DNA of 26,137 bases from Betaproteobacteria bacterium UBA2592 (GTDB lineage: Bacteria; Pseudomonadota; Gammaproteobacteria; Burkholderiales; Rhodocyclaceae): positions 1 through 26,137 of the forward strand of contig DDKS01000060.1 of assembly GCA_002340095.1 (NCBI GenBank), read 5' to 3'. Both the position numbers and the translations under genes were made by a program. Below the pieces are notes generated by a model. That model saw nothing but the letters and a program-made list of their open reading frames with translations. It made no database searches and was not told the DNA's origin. Shown one piece after another: positions 16,257-24,217 of the stretch; the first letter of the stretch is position 1, and each line of letters begins with the position of its first letter.

Positions 16257-17105
16257 TTGTCCGACACCGTCTGCCTGCCATCGGACAGCCGGTCCCCTGC
16301 CCGGCCGCCGGACACACCCCTGGACATCCTCTACCGGGATGACCGGCTGGTGGCGGTGCACAAGCCCGCCGGCCTGCTCACCCACCGCACCATGCTCGAC
16401 CGGCACGAGACTCGCTTCGCCCTGCAGCAGGTGCGGGATCAGATCGGCCAGCGGGTGTATCTGGCGCACCGGCTCGACCGGGGCACCTCGGGCGTGCTGC
16501 TCTTCGCCCTGGACGAGGAAAGCGCCCGCCACCTGGGGCGCCAGTTCGAACAGGGGCAGGTGCAAAAGCGCTATCTGGCCGTGGTGCGGGGCCACCCTCC
16601 CGCAACCGGGGAAATCGACCACCCCCTCTCCCGCCAGCGGGACGATTACGAAGGGGCCCGCCCCAACAGCAGCCAGGCGGCTCAGCCCGCCCTGACCCGC
16701 TACCGGCGCCTGGCCACCGTGGAACTGCCCTTTGCTGTGGACCGCTATCCCACCAGCCGCTACGCCCTGCTGGAACTGGAACCCCGGACCGGCCGTCGCC
16801 ACCAGTTGCGCCGGCACCTGAAGCACATCGCCCACCCCATCATCGGCGACGCCACCTATGGCAAGGGCGTGCACAACCGCTTCTTCCAGCAACAATTCGG
16901 CTGCGGGCGGCTGCTCCTCGCCTGCCTGGAAATGACCCTGCGCCACCCCGACGACGACCGGCCCCTGCGGCTCCAGGCCCCCCTGGCAGCCGACTTCGCC
17001 CGCCTGCTCGCGCAACTGGGCTGGCCCCCGCCCGTTCCTGCGGCGGGTGCGCCGCACGACCCCATGCCAGCCCATCTTCCCCTCCCGGGCCTGGCCTTGT
17101 TTTAG
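16257..17105 (+). CDS. truC: tRNA pseudouridine(65) synthase TruC
   Basis: A RluA-family pseudouridine synthase, by resemblance the enzyme that isomerises U65 of tRNA. It has the N-terminal ILYRDDRLVAVHKPAGLLTH, the catalytic motif AHRLDRGTSGVLLFAL (Asp74), and TGRRHQLRRHLKHIAHPIIG, all characteristic of TruC. There is no in-frame ATG early enough; the first, at 16392, would remove conserved sequence. The best start is therefore the TTG at 16257, 14 bases after the preceding stop, giving 282 residues, with only a weak GGGCGG upstream. The start is uncertain. The C-terminus carries an extra Pro/Ala-rich tail of about 25 residues. It is probably translated from the same transcript as the CitE-like gene. 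Confidence 0.9.
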   Translation: MSDTVCLPSDSRSPARPPDTPLDILYRDDRLVAVHKPAGLLTHRTMLDRHETRFALQQVRDQIGQRVYLAHRLDRGTSGVLLFALDEESARHLGRQFEQGQVQKRYLAVVRGHPPATGEIDHPLSRQRDDYEGARPNSSQAAQPALTRYRRLATVELPFAVDRYPTSRYALLELEPRTGRRHQLRRHLKHIAHPIIGDATYGKGVHNRFFQQQFGCGRLLLACLEMTLRHPDDDRPLRLQAPLAADFARLLAQLGWPPPVPAAGAPHDPMPAHLPLPGLALF

Positions 17106-17131
17106 GGATTTTTTATACCCGTGCCAGTAAG

Positions 17132-18637
17132 ATGGACAAGGATCTGACCGGAATGCTGCCCTTGCCTTTCAACCCCTACCTGTTCGTTCTCCTCGTCAGC
17201 AGCGTCATCACCTTGCTCATGCTGCCGATCAAGGACCCCTCGTTCCTGCCCAACAACGCGCTGCTCTACGTGCTGCTGGTGGTGCTCACCGGCAGCGCCC
17301 TGGGCCAGCGGCCGGCCATCCTGGCGGCGCTCATCTCCTCCCTGCTCTACGCCCACGTCTTCGTCCCCCCCCATTTTTCCCTGGCAATCACCGAAATCCA
17401 TTACCTGCTGAGCGCCGCCATCATGCTCATCGTGGCCCTGCTGGTGGGACACCTGACCGCCTCCCTGAAGAACACCGCCCGGCTGGTCCAGGCCCAGGAA
17501 AGCCGCACCCGGGCCCTCTATGAACTGGCGAGGAAACTGGCCGCCACCCTGACCCGCCAGGAAATCGAGCACACCACCTGCCGCTTCCTGCAAGAGGTGA
17601 TTCCCGGCTGCCAGATCCGGGTGATCGAGCCGAATGCGGGCGACAGCCTCACCCCGCCCCTGCCGGCCCCGCTGCGCGATGCGCTGGAACAGCGGCAGCA
17701 AACCCTGCGCACGGAAAACGGCGACCCCGCCCAGGCCCGGCTGCTGGTGCCGATGCTGGCTTCCTCCGGCCTGCACGGCATCCTGGTATGCGATCTGCCC
17801 GCCGCCCAGGCCGAATCGACGGAACACCGGGAATTGCTGGAAACCATTGCCTCCCTCGCCGCCGTAGCCCTGGAACGCACCCACTTCGCCGATGCCGCCC
17901 ACCAGAGCGAGGTCCGCCACTCGACGGAGGTGCTGCGCAACTCCATCCTGTCCGCCCTCTCCCACGACCTGCGCACCCCGCTCACCGGACTCATGGGCAT
18001 GGCCGAGACCTTGTCCCGGGGCCGCATCTCACCGGAACGCCAGCAAGCCCTGCTGGAAACCCTGCGCACCCAGGCCCTGAACATCAACCAGCAGGTCACC
18101 AACCTGCTCGACATGGCCAGGCTGCGCTCCGGCACCGTGGAACTGAACAAGGCCTGGCAGCCGGCGGAGGAAGTGATCGGCGTCATCCTGCAGCAGGCCC
18201 GCACCCAGTGGAAGGACCGGCCCATCTCGGTCAGCCTCGAACCCGGCCTGCCCCCCCTCTGCTACGACGCGGTGCTGATGGAACGGGCGCTCTGGAACCT
18301 GCTGGAAAACGCCATCAAGTATTCCCCCGCCGGCAGTCCCATCGAGATCTCCGTGTGCCGCCAGGACGAGCACGCCCTCATTTCCGTCTGCGACCGTGGC
18401 CCCGGCCTGCCCGCGGGGCTGGACAGCGATACCCTGTTCAGCATGTTCCGCCGCGGCAATCCGGAATCGAACATTCCCGGCGTCGGGCTGGGGCTGGCCA
18501 TCGCACGGACCATCGCCGAAGCCCACGCGGGAGACCTCCTGGCCGAAAACCGCCCCGGGGGCGGCGCCAGCTTCTCCCTGCGCCTCTCCCTGGCCCTTGC
18601 CGACTGTCCCGAAGAAGAACTGGATGAACAGCCATGA
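17132..18637 (+). CDS. Sensor histidine kinase, KdpD-like without the N-terminal KdpD/USP domains
   Basis: A 501-residue membrane kinase. Residues about 12-110 form a DUF4118-type four-helix membrane domain (FVLLVSSVITLLML, LLYVLLVVLTGSAL, LAALISSLLYAHVFVPP, LLSAAIMLIVALLVG). A GAF-like domain (about 120-255) follows, then the HisKA dimerisation helix with SALSHDLRTPLTGLMG (phospho-acceptor H278), and the ATPase domain with LLENAIKYSP, CDRGPGLP, FSMFRRG and GVGLGLAIARTI. Full KdpD is near 900 residues and starts with the KdpD and USP domains; these are absent here. The first ATG (17132) has a weak Shine-Dalgarno. An ATG at 17153 with AAGGA 10 bases upstream is an alternative. Its stop overlaps the regulator start. 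No kdpFABC genes occur in the window, so the signal need not be potassium. Confidence 0.92.
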   Translation: MDKDLTGMLPLPFNPYLFVLLVSSVITLLMLPIKDPSFLPNNALLYVLLVVLTGSALGQRPAILAALISSLLYAHVFVPPHFSLAITEIHYLLSAAIMLIVALLVGHLTASLKNTARLVQAQESRTRALYELARKLAATLTRQEIEHTTCRFLQEVIPGCQIRVIEPNAGDSLTPPLPAPLRDALEQRQQTLRTENGDPAQARLLVPMLASSGLHGILVCDLPAAQAESTEHRELLETIASLAAVALERTHFADAAHQSEVRHSTEVLRNSILSALSHDLRTPLTGLMGMAETLSRGRISPERQQALLETLRTQALNINQQVTNLLDMARLRSGTVELNKAWQPAEEVIGVILQQARTQWKDRPISVSLEPGLPPLCYDAVLMERALWNLLENAIKYSPAGSPIEISVCRQDEHALISVCDRGPGLPAGLDSDTLFSMFRRGNPESNIPGVGLGLAIARTIAEAHAGDLLAENRPGGGASFSLRLSLALADCPEEELDEQP

Positions 18638-19323
18638 ACACGCCCGAATCCATCCTGCTGGTGGAAGATGACCCGCAGATCAGGGAATTCGTCTCCATCG
18701 CCCTCGAAGGCGAAGGCTACGAAGTGCACGAAGCCTGCACCGCCAGCCATGGGGCCGCCCAGGCCGCCAGCATCCGCCCGGCCCTGCTGATCCTCGACCT
18801 GGGCCTGCCGGACCGGGACGGGCAGAGCTTCATCCAGGATTTCCGCACCTGGTCCTCCACCCCCATTCTCGTACTGTCCGCCCGGACCCAGGAAAACGAG
18901 AAGGTCAAAGCCCTGGACGCGGGAGCCGACGACTTCCTCAGCAAGCCCTTCGGCGTATCGGAACTGCTGGCCCGGGTCCGGGCCTTGCTGCGCCGGCGCC
19001 AGCAACCCGCCCTGGACACGGCACCCATCATTCAGTTCGGGGATTTCCGGATCGACTGCGTCCGGCGGATCGTAACCCGACGGGGCAAGCCCCTGCACCT
19101 GACCCAGATCGAATACCGGCTGCTGGTCTTCCTGGCGGCCAATCCGGGGCGGGTGTTCACCCACCGGCAACTGCTGTTCCAGGTCTGGGGCAGCCATGCA
19201 GTGGAAAACCACCAGTACCTGCGCGTCTACGTGGGCCACCTACGTCAGAAAATCGAGGCGAATCCGGCCCAACCCGAGCACATCCTCACCGAGATCGGCG
19301 TCGGCTACCGCTTCCAGCCCTGA
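18634..19323 (+). CDS. OmpR/PhoB-family response regulator, KdpE-like
   Basis: A 229-residue two-domain regulator paired with the kinase; the ATGA overlap implies translational coupling. The receiver domain has the acidic pair in LLVEDDPQIR (D12, D13), phospho-acceptor D55 in LILDLGLPDRDG, and K104 in LSKPFG. The C-terminal winged-helix domain (about 130-229) shows LTQIEYRLLVFLAANPGRVFT and YLRVYVGHLRQKIE, ending in GVGYRF. It should bind direct-repeat DNA as OmpR/PhoB proteins do. The nearest good candidate site is upstream of the symporter genes (22164-22181). No typical terminator follows. Confidence 0.95.
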   Translation: MNTPESILLVEDDPQIREFVSIALEGEGYEVHEACTASHGAAQAASIRPALLILDLGLPDRDGQSFIQDFRTWSSTPILVLSARTQENEKVKALDAGADDFLSKPFGVSELLARVRALLRRRQQPALDTAPIIQFGDFRIDCVRRIVTRRGKPLHLTQIEYRLLVFLAANPGRVFTHRQLLFQVWGSHAVENHQYLRVYVGHLRQKIEANPAQPEHILTEIGVGYRFQP

Positions 19324-19338
19324 ATCCATGGGCGCAGG

Positions 19339-19365
19339 CGGAGCCACGGATAGAGCCCGGCTCCG
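19339..19365. other. Inverted repeat between convergent genes
   Basis: CGGAGCC (19339-19345) and GGCTCCG (19359-19365) form a 7-bp stem with a 13-base loop, between the ends of the response regulator gene and the membrane protein gene. Neither strand has a T-run directly after it, so it is a poor intrinsic terminator; it may be an RNA end-stabilising structure. Confidence 0.3.
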
Positions 19366-19395
19366 GGATGCCGGTCAAAAAGAACTCCGGAAAAA

Positions 19396-19812
19396 TCAGG
19401 AGGACTCGCCGGAGGCAGCCTGCTTGCTGGCAGCCCGTCCCGCTTCCGGGCCGGCCTTCTCCCGCTTGCGGCCCCACTGGACAGGGTGCGCGTGGCGGCT
19501 GATGAGAAAGTCGAGGAAAAACTTCATCCAGATGGTGCTGCCGGCAATCGCGCTCCAGGTCTCGTAGCTGAAGGCGGCGGTGACGATGCCGAGGATGGTG
19601 AAGACGATGATGACACCGGCGATGAGGTTGAGGGTGCCGGTATAGGGGGCAAACTTTTCTGGATTGATGGGCGGCTCGCCCCGTTTCAAGGCGACTTCGG
19701 AAAAATCCCGCCGGGCAAAGATGCGCCAGGCCCGTCGCAGCCAGAAGAAAGCGATGGGAAACAAGGCCAGGAACAAGATCCAGGTCATGGCAACGCTGAC
19801 ATCAAAAACCAT
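19396..19812 (-). CDS. Small two-helix membrane protein of unknown function
   Basis: A 138-residue protein. The ATG has GGAG 6 bases upstream. Two hydrophobic stretches are visible, about residues 8-26 (AMTWILFLALFPIAFFWLR) and 60-82 (LNLIAGVIIVFTILGIVTAAF). The segment between them is basic and the C-terminal tail is charged and Ala/Lys/Glu-rich. I do not recognise a domain. It is downstream of the DUF4212-symporter operon on the same strand but separated from it by a terminator, so it probably has its own promoter or depends on read-through. It could be an accessory to the symporter or unrelated. The ribosome binding site, codon use and membrane pattern make it a real gene. Confidence 0.75.
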   Translation of the reverse strand: MVFDVSVAMTWILFLALFPIAFFWLRRAWRIFARRDFSEVALKRGEPPINPEKFAPYTGTLNLIAGVIIVFTILGIVTAAFSYETWSAIAGSTIWMKFFLDFLISRHAHPVQWGRKREKAGPEAGRAASKQAASGESS

Positions 19813-19867
19813 TGAAGACTCCAGGAGGAAATGGCATCAGGGCGTTTGACAGCCCGGTATCCGGCAG

Positions 19868-19898
19868 AAAAAACCCCGCCAGTATAAACCCGGCGGGG
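19868..19898 (-). terminator. Rho-independent terminator of the DUF4212-symporter operon
   Basis: CCCCGCC (19874-19880) pairs with GGCGGGG (19892-19898) around an 11-base loop. On the minus strand the stem is followed by TTTTTT. It lies 45 bases past the symporter stop codon. Confidence 0.85.
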
Positions 19899-19906
19899 TC
19901 CGCTGC

Positions 19907-19929
19907 CGCTGGCCCAGACGGGGCCAGCG
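19907..19929. other. Second hairpin between the symporter stop and its terminator
   Basis: CGCTGGCCC (19907-19915) and GGGCCAGCG (19921-19929) form a perfect 9-bp stem with a 5-base loop, 13 bases past the symporter stop and just before the terminator. There is no T-run, so it may protect the 3' end of the mRNA. Confidence 0.45.
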
Positions 19930-19942
19930 ACGAGCTCACGGC

Positions 19943-21802
19943 TTAGTGATGAGCGCCATCCACCATCTTGGAACCACGGGGAATGCGGACGCTTTCCACC
20001 AGTTCCTGGATGTGCTGGGGAGCTTCTGCGGTCATCTTGGAGACGATGATGGCCACGGCGAAGTTCACCAGGGCACCGATGGCACCGAAGGCTTCGGGGG
20101 TGATGCCGAAGAAGCTGTTGGGGCCACCGATCAGATCCACGAACTCGGTGCCCTTGACGAAGAAGATGCCCTTGTGCGCGAACACGTAGAAGCAGGTCAC
20201 GAACAGACCCGCCAACATGCCGGCAATGGCGCCTTCCTTGTTCATCTTCTTGGAGAAGATGCCCATCATGATGGCCGGGAACAGCGAGGAGGCGGCAATA
20301 CCGAAGGCAAGAGCCACGGTACCGGCAGCGAAGCCCGGGGGATTCAGCCCCAGATAACCGGCAATCACGATGGCGATGGCCATGGAGATCTTGCCTGCCA
20401 TCAACTCGCCCTTTTCGCTGATATCGGGAACGAAAACGCCCTTGATCAGGTCGTGAGACACGGCAGCAGAAATGGCCATCAGCAGACCGGCAGCGGTAGA
20501 CAGGGCGGCAGCCAGACCACCGGCAGCGACCAGGGCGATCACCCAGTTGGGCAGCAGGGCGATTTCGGGGTTGGCCAGCACGATGATGTCGGCGTTCACC
20601 GTCAGCTCGTTGCCCTTCCAGCCCGCGGCTTCGGCCTTGGCCTTGGCATCGGCGTTCTTGGTCTTGTCGTTGTAGTACTGGATGCGGCCGTCACCGTTCT
20701 TGTCCTCGAACTTCAGCAGGCCGGTCTTTTCCCAGCGCTTCATCCACTCGGGGCGGTCTTCGTAACGGATGCTGGCCTCGGTGGCGTACACATCGGCGTT
20801 GGCCTTCACGGTAGCAGGGTTCACCTTCAGGGTGCCATCTGCCGTAGTTTCCAGACCCACGGCGGTGTTGACGGTGCCGTGCAGGTTCAGCTTGGCCATG
20901 GCGCCCACGGCGGGAGCCGTGGTGTACAGCAGGGCGATGAAGATCAGGGCCCAACCGGCGGAAGAGCGGGCATCCTTCACGCTGGGCACGGTGAAGAACC
21001 GCATGATCACGTGGGGCAGACCCGCAGTACCGATCATCAGGGACATGGTATACACGAACATGTTCAGCGTGCTACCTGCGGTGGTGGTCGTATAACGGCC
21101 AAATCCAAGATCGGTCACCACCTGATCGAGCTTGGCCAGCAAAGTCACATCCGTACCGCTGATGGTGGAGCCCAGACCCAGTTGCGGCAGGGGATTGCCG
21201 GTCAGCTGCAGGGAGATGAAGAAGGCGGGCACAGTGTAGGCCAGGATCAGCACGATGTACTGGGCCACCTGAGTGTAGGTGATGCCTTTCATCCCACCGA
21301 ACACGGCGTAAGCGAACACGATGGCCATACCGATGTAGATACCGGTATCGCTAGACACCCCGAGGAAGCGGGAGAAAGCCACCCCCACCCCCGTCATCTG
21401 GCCGATGATGTAGGTGATGGAAGCCGTCAGCAGGCAGATCACGGCCACGGTCGCGGCGCTCTTGGAATAGAAGCGGTCCGCGATGAACTGGGGCACGGTG
21501 AACTTGCCGAACTTGCGCAGGTACGGCGCCAGCAGCATGGCGAGCAACACGTAACCGCCGGTCCAGCCCATCAGGAAGAGGCCACCGCCGTAACCCATGT
21601 TGGCGATCAGGCCGGCCATGGAGATGAAGGAAGCGGCGGACATCCAGTCAGCGGCAGTTGCCATGCCGTTGGTGATGGGGTGCACGCTGCCGCCGGCTGC
21701 GTAGAACTCGCTGGTGGAGCCAGCACGAGCCCAGATGGCGATGCCGATGTACAGCGCAAAGCTGGCACCCACCACCAGATAGGTCATAGTTTGGAGATCC
21801 AT
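19943..21802 (-). CDS. Sodium:solute symporter, VC_2705/acetate-permease-like subfamily
   Basis: A large (619-residue) polytopic symporter of the SSS family. The order MDLQTMTYLVVGASFALYIG, FYAAGGSVHPITNGMATAADWMSAASF, and GYGGGLFLMGWTGGYVLLAML is typical of acetate and related monocarboxylate permeases; the ATAADWMSAASF stretch carries sodium-site residues. About 13 hydrophobic segments are visible. A soluble insert near residues 315-400 contains DKNGDGRIQYYND, which looks like a calcium-binding EF-hand loop. The start is either the ATG at 21802 (AAGGG 9 bases upstream) or a GTG six bases earlier. The small DUF4212 protein gene lies 14 bases upstream and is the expected partner subunit. A monocarboxylate such as acetate is a plausible substrate, but it is not shown by the sequence. 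Confidence 0.93.
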   Translation of the reverse strand: MDLQTMTYLVVGASFALYIGIAIWARAGSTSEFYAAGGSVHPITNGMATAADWMSAASFISMAGLIANMGYGGGLFLMGWTGGYVLLAMLLAPYLRKFGKFTVPQFIADRFYSKSAATVAVICLLTASITYIIGQMTGVGVAFSRFLGVSSDTGIYIGMAIVFAYAVFGGMKGITYTQVAQYIVLILAYTVPAFFISLQLTGNPLPQLGLGSTISGTDVTLLAKLDQVVTDLGFGRYTTTTAGSTLNMFVYTMSLMIGTAGLPHVIMRFFTVPSVKDARSSAGWALIFIALLYTTAPAVGAMAKLNLHGTVNTAVGLETTADGTLKVNPATVKANADVYATEASIRYEDRPEWMKRWEKTGLLKFEDKNGDGRIQYYNDKTKNADAKAKAEAAGWKGNELTVNADIIVLANPEIALLPNWVIALVAAGGLAAALSTAAGLLMAISAAVSHDLIKGVFVPDISEKGELMAGKISMAIAIVIAGYLGLNPPGFAAGTVALAFGIAASSLFPAIMMGIFSKKMNKEGAIAGMLAGLFVTCFYVFAHKGIFFVKGTEFVDLIGGPNSFFGITPEAFGAIGALVNFAVAIIVSKMTAEAPQHIQELVESVRIPRGSKMVDGAHH

Positions 21803-21816
21803 TGTCACTGGCCCTT

Positions 21817-22071
21817 TCAGTCTTCGTGAACGTCGAACTTCTGGTCGATATCACCCATCTTCTTCGCATAGAAGAAGATCAGGGCGATGAAGATGTAGAT
21901 GGCACCCTGATGGGCAAACCAGAAGCCCAGGGGATAGCCACCCAGATGGATGCCGTTGAGGGCATCCGCGAACAGAATGCCGGCCCCGAACGACACCAGG
22001 AACCAGACGATCAGGATCTTGGTCAGCAACCCGATGGTCGCTGACCAGTAGCCAGAGGCTTTCTCGTCCAT
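21817..22071 (-). CDS. DUF4212 protein, small subunit of the sodium:solute symporter
   Basis: An 84-residue protein with two membrane helices (about 13-34, LLTKILIVWFLVSFGAGILFA, and 54-70, HQGAIYIFIALIFFYA). The family motif ends in YAKKMGDIDQKFDV. The family is nearly always found directly upstream of VC_2705-type symporters and is regarded as their small subunit, as seen here. It has the strongest Shine-Dalgarno in the window (AAAGGAGGAG, 6 bases before the ATG). It is first in its operon, preceded by a Pho-box-like promoter. Confidence 0.95.
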   Translation of the reverse strand: MDEKASGYWSATIGLLTKILIVWFLVSFGAGILFADALNGIHLGGYPLGFWFAHQGAIYIFIALIFFYAKKMGDIDQKFDVHED

Positions 22072-22147
22072 TATTTACTCCTCCTTTGGTTTAAAGCTGC
22101 GTTGTGAAACTGGCTCGGCCATGCCGCAAGGCTTGAGCCGACAGCGC

Positions 22148-22181
22148 ATTATTTGGCCGATCACTTACAGTCCCCTTACAG
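22148..22181 (-). promoter_or_regulatory. Pho-box-like direct repeat and -10 upstream of the DUF4212-symporter operon
   Basis: On the minus strand the sequence CTGTAAG-GGGA-CTGTAAG (22181-22164) is two identical 7-bp direct repeats with 4 bp between them, an 11-bp period. Ten bp further is AATAAT (22153-22148), which matches TATAAT at 5 of 6 positions. The E. coli Pho box (CTGTCAT repeats 4 bp apart, about 10 bp ahead of the -10) has the same layout, with the repeats replacing the -35. The binding protein is inferred to be of the OmpR/PhoB family. The DUF4212 start is about 77 bases downstream of the -10. Confidence 0.6.
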
Positions 22182-22321
22182 ATATAAATTCCGTATAAAC
22201 AATTTTTATCTGGTAAACATTCCATGAAATTTCCAATGAAAACAATGGACAATAAGCAACCGTCCCGGGAGAGCGACAGGCGCGCTCCTGGCCGGCCACC
22301 TGTCACGCCTAGGAAATTCCC

Positions 22322-24217
22322 ATGAATCCTGACACCCGGATCATCACCGACCACGAACTGGACACCCTGCGCCGCCTCCCGCCTCTGGCGCAGCTGGAAC
22401 CCGAGCTGCTGCAGGCTGTGCTGCAGGACAGCCGGCTCACCTTCCACCCCCGGGGCAGCCATGTCATCCACCCCGACCTGGGGGATGGCAGCCCCACCCT
22501 GTACATCCTCAAACAGGGCCGCATCGCCCTGCACGTACCCGACGCCCAGGCCGGCAGCCAGAGCGGGGAAGCGGAAATGGAGCTCGCCCCGGGCAGTCTG
22601 TTCGGTACCGAGTGGGCCCTGGGTCAGCGGACACCGGCTTACATCTACCAGGCCGAGGAAGACAGCTTTTGCTGGCAGCTGGGCCCAGCCGCGCGACAGG
22701 CCCTGGAACAATCGCCCCGGGTCTGGCAGTGGATGATGGAAGAATCCTGGCACAGCCTGGAGCAGCTGCGCAGCCGCCAGGCCCGCGACCGGGAAGCCCG
22801 CTATCTGGCCCAACAGGTGCTCTGCCTGCCCCTGGGCAGCCTGTTCCGGCGCGAGCCCCTGACCGTGCGCCCGGACCAGCGTGCCGCCGAGGTACTGGCC
22901 CTGATGGCTTCCGAACGGGTCGGCTCGGTCGTGGTGGTGCAAGACCGCAAACCCGTGGGCATCATCACCGAAACCGATCTGGTGCGCCGGGCCATCGCCA
23001 TCAACGGCGGCCAGGAACTCAGCACCGCCGAAATCATGACCCCCCACCCCATCACCTTGAATGCCACCCATACCCTGGCTGAGGCCGCCATGGAGATGAC
23101 CTCCCGCGGCATCCGCCATGTACCCGTGGTGGACGACGATGGCATCCTGCTCGGCATGGTGTCGGAACGGGACATCTTCATGCGTCAGCGGGCCGGTTTC
23201 GGCATCCTCTCCGCTCCCATCGAGCAAGCGGAATCGGTAGATGCCCTGGTGCCCATCGTCGCTGCCATCCGCGAAGCCGGCAAGGGCATGTACCTGCAGG
23301 GCATGGGCGCCGTGCAGCTCACCAACCTGATTTCCTCCTTGAACGACCGGGTGGCAGAACGCATCCTGCACCTGATCGAAACGGCTGCCCCACCCCCAGG
23401 CCAGTATTGCTGGCTGGCCTTCGGTTCCGAAGGACGGATGGAGCAAACCTTCTCCACCGACCAGGACAACGGTCTGATCTTCGTTCCCTCCGGCCCCGAC
23501 ACGGTGGAGGCAGAGCGGCAGCAATACCTGGCCTTTGCCGAGCGGGTGAACATGGCCCTGGACCAGGTGGGCTTCCCCCTCTGCAAAGGCAACATCATGG
23601 CCAGGAACCCCGAGTGGTGCATGACCCTGGACGAGTGGAAGCACCGTTTCACCCGCTGGATCCAGAGCCCGACGCCGGAAGCCCTCCTCAACGCCTCCAT
23701 CTTCTTCGACTTCCGCGCCCTGCACGGGGATGGCGCCCTGGCCGAGGCCCTGCGCGACCATCTGTTCAAGCTCAGTCAGGAAAACACCATTTTCCTGCAC
23801 ATGATGGCCAAGAACGCCCTGACCGCCATTCCGCCCCTGGGCAAGTTCTCCCGCTTCAACACGGAAAAGGCCAAGCAGAACACCGTGGACCTCAAGACCA
23901 TGGGGGTGCGTCTGTTCGTGGACATCGCCCGCATCTACGCCCTCAAGCACGGAGTTCGGGCCACCAACACCATCCAGCGTCTGCGTCTGGGGGGCCAGAA
24001 ATTGAAGCGCAACCAGAAGCTGATCGAGGCCGACATTGCCGCCTTCGAGTTCATCCAGTCCATCCGCATGCGCGGCCAGCTGCAGCCGCGGGACGGCCTG
24101 GACCCGAACCGCATCGACCCCTACAGCCTCAATGAACTGGATCAGCGGGTGCTGCAGGAATCCTTCCGTCAGGCCCAACTGCTGCAGGAACGGCTGCGTC
24201 TGGACTACCGCGTATGA
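22322..24217 (+). CDS. cNMP-binding-like/CBS/DUF294 putative nucleotidyltransferase
   Basis: A 631-residue multidomain signalling protein. Residues about 15-140 form a cyclic-nucleotide-binding-like fold (LYILKQGRIALHV, GSLFGTEWALG), but the usual phosphate-binding Arg of the cassette is not in place, so cAMP binding is doubtful. Residues about 174-288 are a CBS pair (VGSVVVVQDRKPVGIITETDL, RHVPVVDDDGILLGMVSERD). Then comes a GlnD-like nucleotidyltransferase domain with GSEGRMEQTFSTDQDNG (G368-G384, catalytic D380 and D382), followed by a helical DUF294 C-terminal domain. The ATG has AGGA 7 bases upstream. It diverges from the symporter operon, and its stop overlaps the start of the DnaQ-like gene (ATGA). 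It is probably a cytoplasmic regulator sensing adenylates through CBS and modifying a partner. The target is unknown; GlnD and GlnE are only distant relatives. Confidence 0.9.
   Translation: MNPDTRIITDHELDTLRRLPPLAQLEPELLQAVLQDSRLTFHPRGSHVIHPDLGDGSPTLYILKQGRIALHVPDAQAGSQSGEAEMELAPGSLFGTEWALGQRTPAYIYQAEEDSFCWQLGPAARQALEQSPRVWQWMMEESWHSLEQLRSRQARDREARYLAQQVLCLPLGSLFRREPLTVRPDQRAAEVLALMASERVGSVVVVQDRKPVGIITETDLVRRAIAINGGQELSTAEIMTPHPITLNATHTLAEAAMEMTSRGIRHVPVVDDDGILLGMVSERDIFMRQRAGFGILSAPIEQAESVDALVPIVAAIREAGKGMYLQGMGAVQLTNLISSLNDRVAERILHLIETAAPPPGQYCWLAFGSEGRMEQTFSTDQDNGLIFVPSGPDTVEAERQQYLAFAERVNMALDQVGFPLCKGNIMARNPEWCMTLDEWKHRFTRWIQSPTPEALLNASIFFDFRALHGDGALAEALRDHLFKLSQENTIFLHMMAKNALTAIPPLGKFSRFNTEKAKQNTVDLKTMGVRLFVDIARIYALKHGVRATNTIQRLRLGGQKLKRNQKLIEADIAAFEFIQSIRMRGQLQPRDGLDPNRIDPYSLNELDQRVLQESFRQAQLLQERLRLDYRV

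Noticed and set aside
17132..19323. Calling the two-component genes kdpD and kdpE
   Set aside because: The kinase lacks the N-terminal KdpD and USP domains and no kdpFABC genes are seen, so potassium control is not supported.
19946..21829. A 627-codon plus-strand frame opposite the symporter
   Set aside because: The minus-strand frame encodes a clear SSS symporter; the opposite translation is His/Gly/Gln-rich without any known pattern.
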